A stretch of 64,000 nucleotides of DNA, taken from contig NZ_CP156795.1 in assembly GCF_039862785.1 (NCBI RefSeq), positions 1,922,001-1,986,000 of the forward strand. The letters run 5' to 3'. A program made the position numbers and the translations under genes. The DNA comes from Acinetobacter sp. ANC 7912. Its GTDB lineage: Bacteria; Pseudomonadota; Gammaproteobacteria; Pseudomonadales; Moraxellaceae. Of the stretch, positions 47,818-55,495 are shown piece by piece (within the stretch, counting starts at the first letter, position 1; every line of letters begins with the position of its first letter). The notes beneath the pieces are model-generated. The model had not been told where the DNA came from and did no database searches. It worked only from the letters and a program-made list of their open reading frames with translations.

Positions 47818-47825
47818 AAAAAAAG
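47818..47825. repeat. Left target-site duplication of IS66 copy 1
   Basis: AAAAAAAG directly abuts the left inverted repeat of the element and matches the eight bases directly after its right end (50360-50367). Eight bases is the normal IS66 duplication. Confidence 0.85.
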
Positions 47826-47857
47826 GTAAGCGTCCGCTGAACCCCATGCCTATTTTT

Positions 47858-49483
47858 TTAATTTGAGTTGGATTTCCAGCGATGTGGTAGTAATTCTTCT
47901 ATTTGGGTCGCTTTATGCGTCGGCAGCCTTTTCAGCACATCACTTAAATAGGCATACGGATCCAGCCCATTTAGCTTTGCTGACTGGATTAACGTCATGA
48001 TGTTTGCCGCTCGCTGACCACTGCGCAGCGAACCTGCAAACAGCCAGTTCTTGCGCCCCAACGCCCAGGGACGCATCTGATTCTCGACCCAATTATTGCA
48101 AATAGGTAGATTGCCATCATCCAGATAGCGGCTTAAAGCTGGCCAACGCTTCAGAGTGTAATTGATCGCCTTGGCGGTGGGAGAACTCGATGGCACTGTC
48201 AGATGATATTGGTTGAGCCATTCATATAGTTGTTGCATCACTGGTTGACTATGCTGTTGTCGGTATTCGCGGCGGTCTTCCGCTGTACCATCGGTCTTTT
48301 TCCTGAGTTCTGCTTCTATCGCATACAGTTTCTGAATCAGCACTAATGCCTGTTCAGCGACCTGACTTTTCCCGGTCACATGCAGTTCATGGAATTTACG
48401 ACGTGCATGGGCCATGCAGCCCACCTCTATGACCTGGCCTGATTTAAAGCGTGCTTTATAACCACTGTAATCATCACAGACTAGATAGCCCTGCCAGCCT
48501 TTCAAGAACTCTGCAGCATGCTGGCCTGAACGACTATCCTGAAAGTCATAGATCACTGCCTGAACTGGATTGTACTGTGTAGTGGCATAGGCCCAGACAT
48601 AACCTTTCTTCGGTTTTTTATCATTCTCACCCATCCGCATGATGGTGACCGGTGTTTCATCTGCATGCAGCACCTGCTGTTGTAGTACCACCTCTTTTAA
48701 GGCATTGGCCAGAGGTTCCAGTTCTACACCGCAGCGACCTATCCAGTCAGATAAAGTTGATCTAGAAAGTTCGATTCCCGCCCGCTGATAGATCAGACGT
48801 TGACGGTACAGCGGCAAATGATCGGCATATTTCGATACCAACACATGGCTGAGCAGTTCAGGTGAAGCAATGCCTTTATCAATCACATAGGCGGGCATCG
48901 CTTGCTGAGTCAGGGTGTCACACTGATCACAGACCCATTTGCCACGGACATGCTGTTCCTTATAGAACTGTGCCGGTCTGAAATGCAGTTTTTCACTGAC
49001 ATCTTCGCCGATACGACGGAGTTGGCAGCCACAAGCGCATTGGGTTGATGCAGGTTCATGCTCAATACGGATGGTGTGTAGATGAGCTGGCAGTGGTCGA
49101 CGTTTAGGTTTATTGGTTTTGGCTTTCTGTGTCGCTGCATCGGTTTTGTCTGCATTTAGCCGTTCCAGTTCTAGATCAACCGCGGCAATATCTTCTTCAA
49201 CCGCTTCGTCCCACAGGTGGATTTGTTTGGTCGTTAAGTGTTCATTCTTCTGGGCGAACTTATGCCGTTTAAACAGCGCCAGTTCATGCTCGTATTTTTG
49301 AGTGAGAATAGAAAGATGTTGAACTTTAGAATCTAATTGCTGATTGGTGACTTCAAGATGTTGAACTCTGGCATCTAATTGCTGGTTTGATTGTGCTAGA
49401 GACTGATGCTGCAGCGCCAACTGCCTGGTGAATTCCAGCAGTTGTTCATGGGTCAGTTGGCTTAAGTCAGGCAGCGTATTCAT
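47858..49483 (-). CDS. tnpC: IS66 family transposase TnpC, copy 1
   Basis: 541 residues. The N-terminus is a heptad-rich coiled coil (about 1-75, with duplicated NQQLD-VQHL units), then the zinc-binding CACGCQL/CDQCD region. The DDE core has ADETPV (first Asp), YLVCDDYSGY (second Asp) and NNWVENQMRPWALGRKNW (Glu). Relative to copy 2 it has seven additional residues in the coiled coil. PIDNNWAEN is also changed to PICNNWVEN, replacing the Asp before the catalytic Glu. Whether that impairs activity is unknown. Confidence 0.93.
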   Translation of the reverse strand: MNTLPDLSQLTHEQLLEFTRQLALQHQSLAQSNQQLDARVQHLEVTNQQLDSKVQHLSILTQKYEHELALFKRHKFAQKNEHLTTKQIHLWDEAVEEDIAAVDLELERLNADKTDAATQKAKTNKPKRRPLPAHLHTIRIEHEPASTQCACGCQLRRIGEDVSEKLHFRPAQFYKEQHVRGKWVCDQCDTLTQQAMPAYVIDKGIASPELLSHVLVSKYADHLPLYRQRLIYQRAGIELSRSTLSDWIGRCGVELEPLANALKEVVLQQQVLHADETPVTIMRMGENDKKPKKGYVWAYATTQYNPVQAVIYDFQDSRSGQHAAEFLKGWQGYLVCDDYSGYKARFKSGQVIEVGCMAHARRKFHELHVTGKSQVAEQALVLIQKLYAIEAELRKKTDGTAEDRREYRQQHSQPVMQQLYEWLNQYHLTVPSSSPTAKAINYTLKRWPALSRYLDDGNLPICNNWVENQMRPWALGRKNWLFAGSLRSGQRAANIMTLIQSAKLNGLDPYAYLSDVLKRLPTHKATQIEELLPHRWKSNSN

Positions 49484-49557
49484 GACCGCAGTATGCCTGA
49501 GGTCATGAGAAGAATGAAATAGAACGTTTGGAGAATAGCAGAATGGAACAGCCTGGT

Positions 49558-49893
49558 TTAAAGCATCGTCACCACCTGCTGTCGTCCAATGCGCTGCCAG
49601 GGCAAACCTTGGATCAGTGCCTGTAACTGTTCCGGACTGATCGCCATGCTTTCACCCTGGTGAACCTGCGCCCAGTGGAATTTTCCCTGTTCCAGCCGCC
49701 GGGCACACAGCCAGATGCCCAGTCCATCATGTACCAGCACTTTCATGCGATGGCCACGTTTATTACAGAACAGGTAAGCACAATGCGGTTTAATGTAGCC
49801 AAAGGCTCTCACCACCTGAGCCATGATAGTATCCATCCCTGCTCGCATATCCAGAGGTTGGCTAGAAAGCCAGATTTCATCAATGCGGATCAT
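49558..49893 (-). CDS. tnpB: IS66 family accessory protein TnpB, copy 1
   Basis: 111 residues. MIRIDEIWLSSQPLDMRAG, YLFCNKRGHRMKVL and HDGLGIWLCARRLEQGKFHW are the IS66 Orf2 (TnpB) blocks. The ATG at 49893 overlaps the tnpA stop (ATGA), so it is translationally coupled. Its role in transposition is required but not catalytic in studied IS66 elements. Confidence 0.92.
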   Translation of the reverse strand: MIRIDEIWLSSQPLDMRAGMDTIMAQVVRAFGYIKPHCAYLFCNKRGHRMKVLVHDGLGIWLCARRLEQGKFHWAQVHQGESMAISPEQLQALIQGLPWQRIGRQQVVTML

Positions 49894-50273
49894 GTTGCAA
49901 GTGCCTTGAGTAATTCTGCTAAAGCAGATATTTCTGATACTTGCCATTTCAAGCCAATTTCTACTTTTGAGTGGGGTAAAGTAATTTGAACCGTTAACAT
50001 GTCAGTAGGAGTAGGATCTAATGGTGCAGAGCAAGATAAGGCAATAAATGCAGGTTTATTCGGTAGTGGTGAGCGATCATTCCCTGGCTTACCATCAATT
50101 AAGCGAATCCATTTGGATACAAGATTTGTATTCAATCCATGTTGCAAAGCGACCGAAGCAATTGAAACGTCCGGTGCTTTACAAGCCTGAACGATCTGCT
50201 GTTTAAATTCAGCACTGTATGTTCTTCGTTTTTTCGCAAGAGATGCGATGGATGTCTGGTGATTTGTAGTCAT
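49890..50273 (-). CDS. tnpA: IS66 family accessory protein TnpA, copy 1
   Basis: 127 residues of the IS3/IS66 Orf1 helix-turn-helix type: RTYSAEFKQQIVQACKAPDVSIASVALQHG, in parts, with LNTNLVSKWIR. The C-terminal half is variable. The 5' leader contains the hairpin GTCCCCACTT..AAGTGGGGAC shared with copy 2. It overlaps tnpB by four bases. Confidence 0.92.
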   Translation of the reverse strand: MTTNHQTSIASLAKKRRTYSAEFKQQIVQACKAPDVSIASVALQHGLNTNLVSKWIRLIDGKPGNDRSPLPNKPAFIALSCSAPLDPTPTDMLTVQITLPHSKVEIGLKWQVSEISALAELLKALAT

Positions 50274-50359
50274 AAATTTTAGTCCCCACTTGTTTTTAAG
50301 TGGGGACTAAATTAAGGCTTATAGGATGAATTCATAAGGTGTGTTCAGCGGACGCTTAC

Positions 50360-50381
50360 AAAAAAAGAGCAACGCCTGCTC
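50360..50381 (-). terminator. Terminator of the alcohol dehydrogenase transcript, T-tract duplicated by IS66
   Basis: On the minus strand GAGCA-GGCGT-TGCTC is followed by TTTTTTT, the end of the alcohol dehydrogenase transcript. The T-tract itself is the IS66 target, so its complement AAAAAAAG appears on both sides of the element. Confidence 0.75.
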
Positions 50382-50384
50382 CAT

Positions 50385-50520
50385 ATCCTTATCAAGGGTG
50401 GTAAGGATCAGCCAAGATCATCGCATGGGGATACGTTTATCTTGGCGCACTTCCTAAGAAGCGCGAACAGGGTTGCATAAAATGTAAGTCTGCCGAGTGG
50501 AGAGAATCGACTTACATAGA
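50385..50520 (-). ncRNA. Structured 3' region downstream of the alcohol dehydrogenase gene (candidate 3'-UTR RNA)
   Basis: The 140 bases between the dehydrogenase stop and its terminator hold four consecutive stems. They are ATGTAAGTC/GACTTACAT (50482-50517), a CGC-CTTC stem with one mismatch around CTAA (50446-50465), GCCAAGAT/ATCTTGGC (50411-50446) and ATCCTTA/TAAGGAT (50385-50408). With the terminator stem they form a compact structured RNA of about 150 nucleotides. No known family was recognised. It could be a 3'-UTR small RNA released from the dehydrogenase mRNA or an independent RNA. Confidence 0.45.
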
Positions 50521-50523
50521 GGC

Positions 50524-51696
50524 TTACAGCGCCGCTTTAAAAATCTCTACGACTTGTGCATGGCTAGCCTTACGCGGGTTGGTCAGCATACAGGCATCCT
50601 TTTGCGCATTTTCTGCCATAATGGCAAGGTCTTCCTCTTTAACCCCTAAGCCTTTCAGACCAGATGGAATTCCAATTGAAGCTGAAAGCTGGCGAATCGC
50701 GTCAATCGCTGCATAAGCTGCTTCAGTCACAGTTAATCCTTCAGTATTTACACCCATCAGCTGGGCAATTTTTGCATAGCGATCCGGACAGGCAATCAGG
50801 TTAAATTCGCATACGTGCGGTAGCAAAATCGCATTACATACACCATGTGGCAGGTTATAGAAACCACCCAGCTGGTGTGCCATCGCATGCACATATCCGA
50901 GTGATGCATTGTTGAATGCCATGCCTGCCAGATACTGTGCATAGCTCATTGCATCACGCGCTTCAATATTTTCACCATTTGCCACTGCCTGACTCAGCCA
51001 TTCACTGATCATGGTAATGGCTTTCTCTGCACAGGCATCTGTGATCGGATTGGCTGCTATAGAGACATAGGCTTCTACCGCATGAGTCAGTGCATCCATA
51101 CCTGTTGCCGCAGTTAAGCCTGCTGGCTTGGCAATCATCAGTTTTGGATCATCGATCGCAATCAGTGGGGTACAACGCCAATCCACAATTGCCATTTTGA
51201 CATGGGTATCGGTATTGGTAATGATACAGAAGCGTGTCATTTCCGACGCAGTACCCGCTGTAGTATTCACTGCAATAAGCGGTGTCATAGGCACAGTACT
51301 TTTATCAATACCTTCATAGTCACGGATATGACCACCACCAGCAGTGACTAGACCAATACCCTTGGCACAGTCATGTGATGAACCGCCACCGAGCGATACA
51401 ATAAAATCGCAGCCGTTGTCATTGTAGGCTTGCACGCCATTATGGACGTTAATATCGGTTGGGTTTGGTTCTGCACCTGGGAAGATATGGCTGTCAACAC
51501 CAGCCTCTTTTAAATAATTTGCGATGGTATCTGCGACACCAAATTTGTATAAGCCTTCATCGGTCACAATCAGGGCTTTCTTGGCACCTAAATTTTGTGC
51601 TTTAACGCCAATTTCTTTGGCACAGCCTGGACCGAAAAGTGAAACACAAGGGATATAAAAACCGTTTGTTTGATCTGCGATATTCTTAAAAGCCAT
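50524..51696 (-). CDS. Iron-containing alcohol dehydrogenase (family III)
   Basis: 390 residues. GGGSSHDCAKGIG near 100-112 binds NAD. Metal ligands lie in MDALTHAVEAYVS and VHAMAHQLGGFYNLPHGVCNA (His residues), the pattern of group III iron-dependent alcohol dehydrogenases such as YiaY and 1,2-propanediol or ethanol dehydrogenases. GYVHAMAHQ and the PCVSLFGPGC N-terminus are typical. The ATG at 51696 has AAGGA eight bases upstream, better than an in-frame start 15 codons earlier. It likely works with the aldehyde dehydrogenase 4.4 kb away, from which IS66 separates it. Confidence 0.9.
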   Translation of the reverse strand: MAFKNIADQTNGFYIPCVSLFGPGCAKEIGVKAQNLGAKKALIVTDEGLYKFGVADTIANYLKEAGVDSHIFPGAEPNPTDINVHNGVQAYNDNGCDFIVSLGGGSSHDCAKGIGLVTAGGGHIRDYEGIDKSTVPMTPLIAVNTTAGTASEMTRFCIITNTDTHVKMAIVDWRCTPLIAIDDPKLMIAKPAGLTAATGMDALTHAVEAYVSIAANPITDACAEKAITMISEWLSQAVANGENIEARDAMSYAQYLAGMAFNNASLGYVHAMAHQLGGFYNLPHGVCNAILLPHVCEFNLIACPDRYAKIAQLMGVNTEGLTVTEAAYAAIDAIRQLSASIGIPSGLKGLGVKEEDLAIMAENAQKDACMLTNPRKASHAQVVEIFKAAL

Positions 51697-51829
51697 GGTT
51701 CGATTCCTTCTACCATTCATCTTATTATCGGTGACCCTCACCGTGATTTAAGTATTGAATGAAGAGAAAAAGAAACCCACCTACCTGAGACCTACCTTTT
51801 ATAAAGAGTTTATTTTTTTAATTATTTAA

Positions 51830-52533
51830 ACGCCAATCTCAACTTTAAATAAGCTTTTCAAATTGAATCGGCGAATAACCACATTTTTTATTCATAACGA
51901 CGCAGACCGTATGTGACAAAATCTTTCTGATAAAACGATGCGATAAGCGCCATAAATCTCTTGCCCTTACTTTTTGAATATTAAAGCGATCAGTTAATTG
52001 ACCAATGACCGTTTCAATTTTCCTTCGTGCTCTCATAAGCAACCTCATTGATTCTTGAGATCTAGAGTCCGGCATATTCTTTCTTAAAGGAGTTTGTAGA
52101 TCAACATACTGAAATTTATAGTATTCTTTCAAGCTGGGTCTTAAGTAACCTTTATCTGCACCTAGTAACCCATGAATATTTTCTGTGATTTCTGGTGCAA
52201 CATCACGCTCATCTACATTTGCTGGAGCGAAAGTATAGCCAGTAATCATACCCTCCAAATTAATTACAAGATGCCCTTTAAAACCATAGTATTTCTCTTG
52301 TTGTGCAGCACAATAACTAAAACCTGCATGTTCTTTGAAATTCTTGTGTCTTTTTGCTCGACTATAACGACAAACAGGTATAGGAAATCCATCAATAAAA
52401 TGAATATGATCCTGACCATAATGTGCAGTTAATTGGGCTGTGATTTTTTGATGAACTTGCCATAAGTTTGCACAATGCTTACAAAAGTTAGGATATGAAC
52501 CTAAATGAGGGAACCAACTTAAGTAATTGTTTT
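51830..52533 (-). mobile_element. IS982-family element, copy 1, 5'-truncated
   Basis: The 3' end has the inverted repeat ACGCCAATCTCAACTTT at 51830-51846. The minus-strand sequence is nearly identical to copy 2 (61467-62444) up to 52533, where similarity stops abruptly at the start of an IS1595-like fragment. The first 70 or so codons of the transposase and the left end are missing. Confidence 0.88.
51845..52530 (-). pseudogene. IS982-family transposase, N-terminally truncated
   Basis: The frame from YGFKGHLVINLEGMITGY through LLGADKGYLRP to the natural stop (FEKLI) is intact, and its C-terminus is the unbroken version of the one frameshifted in copy 2. The N-terminal part is lost at the junction with the IS1595-like fragment, so no functional protein is expected. 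Confidence 0.85.
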
Positions 52534-52714
52534 GGCTCTAGACTAGCAAAATGATTATGTTAGTCTAGAATCATGATAGAAAACAGTAAATTAAGTCACT
52601 ACAAGATTAAAAAAATTATTCAATGCTTTTGTGTTGATATTCCTGCTTCCAAAACAGCCTTATTACTCAATTTAAATCGTAATACGATTAACTATTGGTA
52701 CATGCTTTTTAGAG
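52534..52714 (+). mobile_element. IS1595-like element, 3'-truncated by IS66
   Basis: It begins GGCTCTAGACTAG with an 11-bp stem (CTAGACTA..TAGTCTAG, 52538-52568). It encodes the first 47 residues of a transposase before the IS66 copy 2 left end at 52715. The rest of the element is not found on the far side of IS66 copy 2. Confidence 0.65.
52573..52714 (+). pseudogene. IS1595-family transposase N-terminal fragment
   Basis: The N-terminus HYKIKKIIQCFCVDIPASKTALLLNLNRNTINYWYMLFR, quoted only by its pattern (KIKKII, ASKTA, LNRNTIN), is the helix-turn-helix start of IS1016/IS1595-type transposases. The frame continues into the IS66 sequence and ends without the DDE-like core. Confidence 0.65.
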
Positions 52715-52800
52715 GTAAGCATCCGGCTAACACAGCCTTACCAAGCGATCCTATAAGCCTTAATTTAGTTCCCACCTAAAAACAAGTGGGGACTTAATCC

Positions 52801-53184
52801 ATGAACATGGATATATATTCAGCAACACCTCCTGTTGCTAAAAAACGCAGAAAATACAGCAAAGAATTCAAACTCAGTATTGTCAATGCCTGTAAAAATC
52901 CTAATACCTCGATCGCTTCGGTCGCACTGCAACATAGTATTAATGCCAACCTTGTCAGTCGTTGGATCAGGATCTTCAGCCATCATGAGGGTGCCGTACA
53001 GGATCCTACTCATGTGAATCCAGCATTTATTGCTTTGCCTTACACTGCTGCAATCAGCCAACCTATTGATGAGAGGATCACGTTGTGTATCACCGTGCCT
53101 CATACGAATAATGATATTCAGCTAAAATGGCAGACATCAGAAATACCTGCCTTGGCAGAATTACTCAAGGCACTTGCAACATGA
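52801..53184 (+). CDS. tnpA: IS66 family accessory protein TnpA, copy 2
   Basis: 127 residues. Related to but clearly diverged from the copy 1 TnpA in its middle part; the helix-turn-helix core (KYSKEFKLSIVNACKNPNTS, then INANLVSRWIR) and the C-terminus (WQTSEIPALAELLKALAT) align. It overlaps tnpB by four bases. The higher divergence here than in tnpB/tnpC suggests the two copies are different isoforms or recombinants rather than a recent duplication. Confidence 0.9.
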   Translation: MNMDIYSATPPVAKKRRKYSKEFKLSIVNACKNPNTSIASVALQHSINANLVSRWIRIFSHHEGAVQDPTHVNPAFIALPYTAAISQPIDERITLCITVPHTNNDIQLKWQTSEIPALAELLKALAT

Positions 53185-53516
53185 TCCGCATTGATGAAAT
53201 CTGGTTGTCTACTCAGCCCATGGACATGCGTGCAGGTATGGATACGACCATGGCTCAGGTGGTGAGAGCCTTTGGCTACATCAAACCGCATTGTGCTTAC
53301 CTGTTCTGTAATAAACGTGGCCATCGCATGAAAGTACTGGTACATGATGGACTGGGCATCTGGCTGTGTGCCCGGCGGCTGGAACAGGGCAAATTTCACT
53401 GGGCTCAAGTTCACCAAGGTGAAACCGTGGCCCTCAGCCCGGAACAGTTACAGGCACTGATCCAAGGTTTGCCCTGGCAGCGCATTGGACGACAGCAGGT
53501 GGTGACGATGCTTTAA
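53181..53516 (+). CDS. tnpB: IS66 family accessory protein TnpB, copy 2
   Basis: 111 residues, almost identical to copy 1 with a few substitutions (STQPMDMRAG, DTTMAQVV, GETVALSPEQ). The start overlaps the tnpA stop. Confidence 0.92.
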   Translation: MIRIDEIWLSTQPMDMRAGMDTTMAQVVRAFGYIKPHCAYLFCNKRGHRMKVLVHDGLGIWLCARRLEQGKFHWAQVHQGETVALSPEQLQALIQGLPWQRIGRQQVVTML

Positions 53517-53590
53517 ACCAGGCTGTTCCATTCTGCTATTCTCCAAACGTTCTATTTCATTCTTCTCATGACCTCAGGCATACTGCGGTC

Positions 53591-55195
53591 ATGAATACGC
53601 TGCCTGACTTAAGCCAACTGACCCATGAACAACTGCTGGAATTTACCAGACAGTTGGCAATGCAGCATCAGTCTCTAGCACAATCAAATCAAGAATTAGA
53701 AAAATCAAACCAGCAATTGGATGCCAAAGTTCAACATCTTTCTATTCTCAATCAAAAATACGAGCATGAGCTCGCACTATTTAAACAGCACAAATTTGGC
53801 AGTAAAAACGAACATCTCACCGCAAAACAAATCCATCTGTGGGACGAAGCGGTTGAAGAGGATATCGCAGCAGTTGATTTGGAACTGGAGCGGCTGAATG
53901 CAGATAAAACCGATGCAGCGACAGAGAAAGCCACAGTCAACAAACCTAAACGTCGACTGCTGCCGGATCATCTACACACCATCCGTATTGAGCATGAACC
54001 TGCATCAACCCAATGCAGTTGTGGCTGCCAGTTACGTCGTATCGGCGAAGATATCAGTGAAAAACTGCATTTCAGACCGGCACAGTTCTATAAGGAACAG
54101 CATGTGCGTGGCAAATGGGTCTGTGATCAGTGTGACACCCTGACTCAGCAAGCGATGCCCGCCTATGTGATTGATAAAGGCATTGCTTCACCTGAACTGC
54201 TCAGCCATGTGCTGGTATCGAAGTATGCCGATCATTTGCCGCTGTACCGTCAGCGCCTGATCTATCAGCGGGCGGGCATTGATCTGTCCAGATCTACTTT
54301 ATCTGACTGGATAGGTCGCTGCGGTGTAGAACTGGAGCCTCTGGCCAATGCCTTAAAAGAGGTGGTGCTGCAACAGCGGGTGATCCATGCCGATGAAACG
54401 CCGGTCACCATCATGCGGATGGGTGATGATGAGAAAAAACCGAAGAAAGGTTATGTCTGGGCCTATGCCACTACACAGTACAATCCAGTTCAAGCGGTGA
54501 TCTATGACTTTCAGGATAGCCGTTCAGGTCAGCATGCAGAAGAGTTCCTGAATGGCTGGCAGGGCCATCTGGTCTGTGATGATTACAGTGGTTATAAAGC
54601 ACGCTTTAAATCAAGCGATGTCATTGAGGTGGGCTGCATGGCGCATGCACGTCGTAAATTCCATGAGCTACATGTGACTGGGAAAAGTCAGATCGCTGAA
54701 CAGGCATTACTGATGATTCAGAAACTGTATGCGATAGAAGCAGAACTCAGGAAAAAGACCGATAGTACAGCAGAACACCGCCGCGAATACCGACAACAGC
54801 ACAGCCAACCGGTGATGCAACAACTGTATGAATGGCTCAACCAACATTATCTGACGGTGCCATCGAGTTCTCCAACCGCCAAGGCCATCAATTACAGTCT
54901 GAAGCGTTGGCCAGCCTTAAGCCGCTATCTGGATGATGGCAATCTACCCATTGACAATAACTGGGCAGAGAACTCAATGCGCCCCTGGGCATTGGGCCGT
55001 AAGAACTGGTTGTTTGCAGGTTCGCTGCGCAGTGGACAGCGAGCGGCAAATATCATGACTTTAATCCAGTCAGCAAAGCTGAATGGCTTGGATCCGTATG
55101 CCTATTTAAGTGATGTGCTGAAAAGGCTGCCGACGCATAAAGCGACCCAAATAGAAGAATTACTACCACATCGCTGGAAATCCAACTCAAATTAA
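53591..55195 (+). CDS. tnpC: IS66 family transposase TnpC, copy 2
   Basis: 534 residues. The coiled-coil N-terminus, zinc-binding CSCGCQL/CDQCD and the DDE core (HADETPV, HLVCDDYSGY, PIDNNWAENSMRPWALGRKNW, in parts) are all intact with canonical residues. It appears functional. Confidence 0.93.
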   Translation: MNTLPDLSQLTHEQLLEFTRQLAMQHQSLAQSNQELEKSNQQLDAKVQHLSILNQKYEHELALFKQHKFGSKNEHLTAKQIHLWDEAVEEDIAAVDLELERLNADKTDAATEKATVNKPKRRLLPDHLHTIRIEHEPASTQCSCGCQLRRIGEDISEKLHFRPAQFYKEQHVRGKWVCDQCDTLTQQAMPAYVIDKGIASPELLSHVLVSKYADHLPLYRQRLIYQRAGIDLSRSTLSDWIGRCGVELEPLANALKEVVLQQRVIHADETPVTIMRMGDDEKKPKKGYVWAYATTQYNPVQAVIYDFQDSRSGQHAEEFLNGWQGHLVCDDYSGYKARFKSSDVIEVGCMAHARRKFHELHVTGKSQIAEQALLMIQKLYAIEAELRKKTDSTAEHRREYRQQHSQPVMQQLYEWLNQHYLTVPSSSPTAKAINYSLKRWPALSRYLDDGNLPIDNNWAENSMRPWALGRKNWLFAGSLRSGQRAANIMTLIQSAKLNGLDPYAYLSDVLKRLPTHKATQIEELLPHRWKSNSN

Positions 55196-55228
55196 AAAAA
55201 TAGGCATGGGGTTCAGCGGACGCTTACC

Positions 55229-55306
55229 TCTGAAGAGCAAATAATGTTGAGTCAAGAGTTCTTTAAAAGAGATGAGGAAAGAAGGTTGAAACATACAAAA
55301 GACTGA
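55229..55306 (+). pseudogene. 3' relic of an unidentified gene beside IS66 copy 2
   Basis: Immediately after the IS66 right end an open frame of 25 codons runs to a stop: EEQIMLSQEFFKRDEERRL then KHTKD. The charged, helical tail looks like the C-terminus of a protein whose body was removed. A strong terminator follows 64 bases on, in the right place for this gene. Confidence 0.45.
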
Positions 55307-55369
55307 TCATTACCTTGATTAAATATGGGAGATTTAGAAAGGTGATATTTGATTAATTTTAAATCAATA

Positions 55370-55408
55370 ACTAAAAATAGCGTTGTTTAGCGCTATTTTT
55401 AGTAAAAA
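55370..55408. terminator. Bidirectional terminator between the relic and the STAND gene
   Basis: A 13-bp perfect stem ACTAAAAATAGCG / CGCTATTTTTAGT with an eight-base loop. It can terminate the plus-strand relic and the minus-strand 5.1-kb gene, which ends 88 bases away. Confidence 0.8.
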
Positions 55409-55495
55409 ACCGAAATATCTACACCCCAAAAAAGTCATATTGTAAATTATATTACATGAGAAGAGTTTTATTACTCTGAATGGCTGCCTTACCCT

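Larger units (their letters stand above)
47826..50359 (-). mobile_element. IS66-family insertion sequence, copy 1 (complete)
   Basis: 2534 bp bounded by the perfect 17-bp inverted repeat GTAAGCGTCCGCTGAAC. It carries tnpA, tnpB and tnpC in minus-strand order and is flanked by the 8-bp duplication AAAAAAAG. All three frames are open, so it may be active. A near-identical copy in the opposite orientation lies at 52715-55227. Confidence 0.95.
52715..55227 (+). mobile_element. IS66-family insertion sequence, copy 2
   Basis: About 2513 bp carrying tnpA, tnpB and tnpC on the plus strand. The right inverted repeat is perfect (GTTCAGCGGACGCTTAC at 55211-55227). The left one (GTAAGCATCCGGCTAAC at 52715) differs at four of 17 positions. 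The flanks TTTTAGAG and CTCTGAAG are not a duplication, so one side has been rearranged since insertion or the element moved abnormally. Confidence 0.9.

Noticed and set aside
50343..52731. Inversion of the adh segment by recombination between the oppositely oriented IS66 copies
   Set aside because: Copy 1 still has matching 8-bp duplications on both sides, which an inversion through that pair would have separated.
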